From: JAAFIP01 sp043718065
GTDB lineage: Bacteria; Pseudomonadota; Gammaproteobacteria; Burkholderiales; Burkholderiaceae_C
DNA length: 8,713 nucleotides
Direction of reading: 5' to 3'
Assembly (NCBI GenBank): GCA_043718065.1
Contig: JAYSWJ010000218.1
Location: 1 to 8,713, forward strand
Shown here: positions 6,043-8,713 of the stretch, piece by piece
Layout of the letters: every line of letters begins with the position of its first letter
Position numbering within the stretch: the stretch's first letter is position 1
The notes under the pieces: generated by a model
Database searches by the model: none
What the model was told of the DNA's origin: nothing
What the model saw: the letters and a program-made list of their open reading frames with translations, nothing else
Position numbers and translations under genes: made by a program

Positions 6043-6453
6043 ATGCAGCAACTGCTTTTGCTAGAAGACGACCCGGCCATTGCCAGCACCGTCGTGTTTG
6101 CGTTGCAGCGCGAAAGCTATGCCGTCACGCACTGCACACTGGTGCGCGACGCACGCGTGCACTGGGCCACGCAGGCACCTGACGCGATGATTTTAGATAT
6201 TGGCCTGCCAGACGGTAACGGGCTCGACTTATGCCGCGAAGTACGCGCAGCAGGGCACACGCCGGTGCTAATGCTCAGCGCAAGGGGTGAAGAACTTGAC
6301 CGCATACTGGGCTTAGAGTTGGGCGCTGACGATTACTTGGCCAAGCCTTTCAGCCCGCGTGAGCTGGTGGCACGCGTGCGCGCTTTGCTGCGGCGTAGCG
6401 CAGCAAAGCGCGCACACCACCGCTTTGCAATACAACCATGGTTTGGTCGTTGA
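6043..6453 (+). CDS. CreB receiver-domain fragment (136 residues as translated)
   Basis: This is the upstream reading frame of the split creB. Residues 1-118 are a complete receiver domain: acidic pocket E8/D9/D10, phosphoacceptor D52 in MILDIGLPD, the switch Ser S79 in LMLSA, and K101 in AKPFSPREL. ARVRALLRR (about 110-118) is the usual end of the domain. Residues after about 120 (AKRAHHRFAIQPWFGR) resemble no linker and represent out-of-frame reading up to the TGA at 6451-6453. If translated as sequenced, the product would accept phosphate from CreC but could not bind DNA. The start ATG is 18 bases after marC and has no clear SD. Confidence 0.65.
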   Translation: MQQLLLLEDDPAIASTVVFALQRESYAVTHCTLVRDARVHWATQAPDAMILDIGLPDGNGLDLCREVRAAGHTPVLMLSARGEELDRILGLELGADDYLAKPFSPRELVARVRALLRRSAAKRAHHRFAIQPWFGR

Positions 6454-6721
6454 CATCACCCAGCAACGCATCCACTTTGGTGCCCATGCACTTGATTTAA
6501 CACGCCGAGAATATGGCTTGTTAGTCAAGCTGCTAGAAGCGCCGGGGCGCATTTATTCACGCGAAGGTTTACTTAACACCGTGTGGGGACAAGATGCTGA
6601 CAGCACTGACCGCACAGTAGACACACACATCAAAACTTTGCGGGCTAAGCTGCGCGCGCAAGACCCTAGCCGCGAATACATTACCACGCACCGGGGCATG
6701 GGTTACAGCATCACGCTGTAG
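6359..6721 (+). CDS. CreB DNA-binding-domain fragment in the shifted frame
   Basis: This frame opens before 6359, but only the part from about 6420 (ALQYNHGLVVD onward) is real CreB sequence; the first residues (SWWHACALCCG) are out-of-frame reading of the receiver end. The remainder is a winged-helix domain: LDLTRREYGLLVKLLEAPGR, REGLLNTVW, and the recognition helix DRTVDTHIKTLRAKL (6608-6652), then the wing ending THRGMGYSITL. The recognition helix appears identical to that of E. coli CreB as I recall it, which fits the TTCAC direct repeats before creD. The GTG near 6359 is not a credible start, so this part would be expressed only by frameshifting or reinitiation. Confidence 0.55.
   Translation: MSWWHACALCCGVAQQSAHTTALQYNHGLVVDITQQRIHFGAHALDLTRREYGLLVKLLEAPGRIYSREGLLNTVWGQDADSTDRTVDTHIKTLRAKLRAQDPSREYITTHRGMGYSITL
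6376..6415 (+). repeat. Perfect 17-bp inverted repeat with 6-base loop inside creB
   Basis: GTGCGCGCTTTGCTGCG (6376-6392) is the exact reverse complement of CGCAGCAAAGCGCGCAC (6399-6415), with the loop GCGTAG between. The left arm encodes the conserved end of the receiver (RALLRR region); the right arm lies in the linker where the reading frame changes. A second CGCTTTGC at 6421-6428 can pair with GCAAAGCG (6403-6410), giving an alternative, mutually exclusive 8-bp hairpin. No T run follows, so it is not a terminator. Confidence 0.9.
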
Positions 6722-6730
6722 CTGGCCATT

Positions 6731-8146
6731 ATGAAACTAGGTATTCGTTTGTTGTTCGCTTTTTTTGTGATCAATGGCATAGCTGCGTTTTTTGTGCTGC
6801 GGGTTTTTACGGCAGAGATCAAGCCCAGTGTGCGCGAAGTGATGGAAGACATCATGGTAGACACGGCCAACTTGTTGGCCGAGTTGGCCAGTGACGACTT
6901 GGCAACTGGACAGCTAGAAGGTGGCCGCTTTGCAGCGCAGGTACGCAACTATGCGGTACGGCCGATTGATGCACAAATCTGGGGGCTGGAAAAACAATCG
7001 CTCGACTTCAGGGTGTATGTCACGGATGCTAAAGGCTTGGTATTATTTGATTCAGAGAACAAAGCTCAGGGCCAAGACTATTCGCGTTGGCGCGATGTAG
7101 CCTTGACTTTGCGCGGTGAGTACGGTGCACGCGCTACGCGCGAAGTACAAACCGATGACCGCACCTCAGTGATATACGTAGCTGCACCCGTGTTGCATGC
7201 GCAAAAAATTATCGGTGTGCTGACGGTGGCCAAGCCCATCAGCACCATCCAAGACTTTATTGACCGCGCTGAGCGCAAAGTGGTGGTTAATGGTCTAGTT
7301 TTGCTGGCCTTGTCTGCAGCACTGGGTGTGATAGTGACCTTATGGATGGTATGGAACATTCGCAAATTGCGCCAGTACGCCCAGAGCGTGCAGGCGGGGC
7401 AAAACTTGGCTTTGCCCGAGGTACCGGGTGAGCTGGGCGATTTGGCTATCGCGATGCAATCCATGCGCCAGCGGCTTGAGGGGCGGGAATACATCGAGAA
7501 CTACATTCGCGCGCTCACCCACGAACTTAAAAGCCCGATGGCAGCGATTCGCGCCTCGGGTGAGCTGCTGCAAGATGATCTTAGCAGCACAGACCGCACC
7601 CAATTTGCCAGCCAAGTCGTAGCGCAAAGCCAGCGCGTACAACGCTTGGTGGAGCGCATGCTAGAACTCACCAAGCTAGAGCAACGCACGCTGGGCGATG
7701 GTGCGCTTAAAAACGCACCTAACGTGGCATTGGCGGATTGCATTGGCGATGCAGTGGCTGCACTGGACGCGCAGATTACTATGAAAAACATAGCCGTTCG
7801 AGCAGACTATACCGCTTCAAACCATGCTATTGACCGTGAAATGGTAGCGTTAGCGGTAAGTAATTTGCTAGATAATGCGATTGATTTTTCACCTACTGGC
7901 GGCGCAATAGATGTATCGTGCACAGCGCACAGCATCGTTGTACAAGACTACGCCGGGGGCGTGCCCGACTATGCGTTGGCGCGCCTAGGGGAGCGATTTT
8001 TCACTACGCCCAGGCCTAATGGCGTTCGCAGCGGTTCGGGTTTAGGTTTAGCGATTGTGCGACAAATTATGGCGCTGCACGGTGGCGCGCTGCGCTTGGA
8101 AAACGCCCAAGGCGGGCTGCGTGCCGAAGTAATTTTTAAAAATTAG
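6731..8146 (+). CDS. creC: Sensor histidine kinase CreC
   Basis: The inner-membrane sensor kinase (BlrB type) that phosphorylates CreB. At 471 residues it is near the E. coli length (about 474). A membrane segment (about 6-26) precedes a periplasmic sensor region (about 27-183) containing VYVTDAKGLVLFDS, GQDYSRW and VIYVAAPVL, all shared with CreC. The second membrane segment is about 185-208, then a HAMP-like linker. The dimerisation/phosphoacceptor helix has H264 in ALTHELKSP. The catalytic domain has N382 in NLLDNAIDFSP, a G1 box D406-Y-A-G-G-V-P-D, and the G2 box SGSGLGLAIV (434-443). In the G1 box the usual DxGxG reads DxAxG, with Ala408 at the first Gly; the rest is intact, so activity is likely but not certain. 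The start ATG follows creB by nine bases with only a weak SD, indicating one transcript. Confidence 0.93.
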   Translation: MKLGIRLLFAFFVINGIAAFFVLRVFTAEIKPSVREVMEDIMVDTANLLAELASDDLATGQLEGGRFAAQVRNYAVRPIDAQIWGLEKQSLDFRVYVTDAKGLVLFDSENKAQGQDYSRWRDVALTLRGEYGARATREVQTDDRTSVIYVAAPVLHAQKIIGVLTVAKPISTIQDFIDRAERKVVVNGLVLLALSAALGVIVTLWMVWNIRKLRQYAQSVQAGQNLALPEVPGELGDLAIAMQSMRQRLEGREYIENYIRALTHELKSPMAAIRASGELLQDDLSSTDRTQFASQVVAQSQRVQRLVERMLELTKLEQRTLGDGALKNAPNVALADCIGDAVAALDAQITMKNIAVRADYTASNHAIDREMVALAVSNLLDNAIDFSPTGGAIDVSCTAHSIVVQDYAGGVPDYALARLGERFFTTPRPNGVRSGSGLGLAIVRQIMALHGGALRLENAQGGLRAEVIFKN

Positions 8147-8163
8147 CACGCCTGCGCATAGAC

Positions 8164-8199
8164 TTCACACTGGCTTCACAAACTTCATTGCGGCCTCAC
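8164..8199 (+). promoter_or_regulatory. Tandem cre tags (CreB binding sites) upstream of creD
   Basis: TTCAC (8164-8168) and TTCAC (8175-8179) are separated by exactly six bases, matching the known CreB consensus TTCAC-N6-TTCAC. A second, degenerate copy follows: TTCAT (8184-8188), six bases, CTCAC (8195-8199). Each pair has the 11-base period of a head-to-tail OmpR-family dimer. I noticed no other repeat of this kind in the window. Its position before creD, a known CreB target in enterobacteria, makes the assignment strong for the first copy and moderate for the second. Confidence 0.82.
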
Positions 8200-8223
8200 G
8201 CAAGGGCTTGACACTGCTACCAC
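8194..8223 (+). promoter_or_regulatory. Candidate creD promoter
   Basis: CCTCAC (8194-8199), overlapping the last cre half-site, could serve as a poor -35. TACCAC (8218-8223, preceded by TGC) could be a weak -10, with 18 bases between them. This is the class II geometry of PhoB-like activators, in which the regulator replaces a poor -35. TTGACA at 8208-8213 is a better -35 match but has no usable -10 at 16-18 bases before the start codon. The call rests on position and is tentative. Confidence 0.3.
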
Positions 8224-8242
8224 CTTAACAGTGGAGCGCTTC

Positions 8243-8713
8243 GTGAAATTCAATTCAATCGCAAAATTTGTCACCTTGGCTGGCGTTGTGCTGGCCTTGG
8301 TATTTGGCCTGGGCCTGATTAAAGACGTGGTGCAAGACCGCAACGCCTACCGCAACGATGCAGCTCGCAGCGTAGCCAGCAGCATAGCGGGCAGCCAAAA
8401 TATTATTGGCCCCTTTATGCACAGTGCCTGCGTCGAAACATGGGACGTTAAAGGACTGGGTAAAAATACAATTGAAGAGCGCCGTGAATTTATGTTGACG
8501 GCGCTGCCCGAGACGCTGACCGTTAAATCAAGCACCGGGATTGAGTCGCGGGCGCGCAGCTTGTATGCAGTGAATGTATTTACGCTGAAGGCGCAGTTGG
8601 CAGCGCAATGGCCTTCACTAGAAAAACTAAAGCCTACACCGACAGTAAAAAATTCACGCATGGTGTGTGGTGCGCCGATTGTGATGTTAGCTGTAGATGA
8701 CCCACGCGGCCTG
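8243..8713 (+). CDS. creD: Inner-membrane protein CreD (3' partial)
   Basis: The first 157 residues of CreD, a CreBC-regulated inner-membrane protein linked to envelope stress and colicin or beta-lactam phenotypes; its biochemical role is unknown. The frame stays open to the window end. A membrane segment (about 7-26, KFVTLAGVVLALVFGLGLI) is followed by a periplasmic stretch with family landmarks: RNAYRNDAARSVASS, IIGPFM, ERREFMLTALPETLTV, YAVNVFTLKAQL, and APIVMLAVDDPRGL, which corresponds to the ISVGDARG region of E. coli CreD. The other membrane segments of the family lie beyond the window. I chose the GTG at 8243 because GGAG (8233-8236) lies six bases upstream; the in-frame GTG at 8231 would add four residues but has no SD. 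It is 96 bases after creC and has its own CreB sites. Confidence 0.88.
   Translation, partial: MKFNSIAKFVTLAGVVLALVFGLGLIKDVVQDRNAYRNDAARSVASSIAGSQNIIGPFMHSACVETWDVKGLGKNTIEERREFMLTALPETLTVKSSTGIESRARSLYAVNVFTLKAQLAAQWPSLEKLKPTPTVKNSRMVCGAPIVMLAVDDPRGL

Larger units (their letters stand above)
6043..6721 (+). pseudogene. creB: creB response regulator gene, split by a frameshift
   Basis: The region encodes a full OmpR/PhoB-type response regulator of the CreB (BlrA) group, but in two frames. Bases 6043 to about 6400 read as the receiver domain in one frame; from about 6430 to 6721 the DNA-binding domain reads in the frame one base further on (net +1). Restoring the frame gives about 225 residues, close to the roughly 229 of E. 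coli CreB, so essentially nothing but the frame is lost. The switch must occur inside the interdomain linker, where neither frame has a stop, so the exact base cannot be fixed from sequence alone. A perfect 17-bp inverted repeat (6376-6415) lies in the same stretch. The next genes are creC (9 bases downstream) and creD with CreB sites, so the locus otherwise looks functional. A sequencing error, a recent mutation and recoding all remain possible. Confidence 0.8.

Noticed and set aside
6376..6415. The creB hairpin as an intrinsic terminator
   Set aside because: No T run follows the stem; the next bases are ACCACCGC, and coding sequence for the DNA-binding domain continues.
8208..8230. TTGACA as the -35 of the creD promoter
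   Set aside because: At normal spacing the -10 would fall on the SD and start codon (8231 onward), where no -10-like sequence exists.
8347..8661. 104-residue minus-strand open frame near the window end
   Set aside because: It is antisense to creD, whose plus-strand translation matches the CreD family over the full visible length.

Overview
The window looks like a chromosomal segment from a betaproteobacterium, probably Burkholderiales and possibly Comamonadaceae-like. The basis is overall protein character, moderately high GC by eye, and the mix of an xylFHG/ROK sugar cluster with creBCD. No rRNA or other phylogenetic marker is present, so this placement is inference. All recognisable genes are on the + strand and closely packed; no gap exceeds about 110 bases. 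There are no tRNAs, insertion sequences, CRISPR arrays or phage genes.

Positions 1-5383 hold a pentose (most likely D-xylose) uptake and oxidation cluster. It starts with the periplasmic binding protein XylF, whose 5' end is cut off. An intergenic segment with two hairpins follows, the second a good intrinsic terminator. Then come the permease XylH, a half-length single-domain ATPase of the XylG/FrcA type overlapping xylH by 4 bases, a ROK-family repressor (XylR-like), and a Gfo/Idh/MocA oxidoreductase. The oxidoreductase carries the Lys/Tyr pair of the dihydrodiol/D-xylose dehydrogenase subgroup. The simplest reading is that xylose is imported by XylFHG, sensed by the ROK protein, and oxidised by the dehydrogenase (Weimberg/Dahms type entry). 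The terminator after xylF would allow more binding protein than membrane components.

Positions 5404-6024 encode a MarC-family inner-membrane protein.

Positions 6043-8713 hold a creBCD (blrAB-like) two-component locus: response regulator CreB, sensor kinase CreC, and the start of the inner-membrane protein CreD, cut by the window end. The creD upstream region contains a perfect match to the known CreB site (TTCAC-N6-TTCAC) plus a second degenerate copy 20 bases downstream, so creD looks like a CreB target. As sequenced, however, creB is split by a frameshift between its receiver and DNA-binding domains. The break lies in or next to a perfect 17-bp inverted repeat with a 6-base loop. Whether this is a true mutation (possibly hairpin-templated), a sequencing error or a recoding signal is the most interesting open question here.

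I do not see an undescribed multi-gene system. The notable points are local: the creB frameshift and hairpin, the tandem cre tags, the half-size XylG, the xylH start, and a candidate ROK operator.
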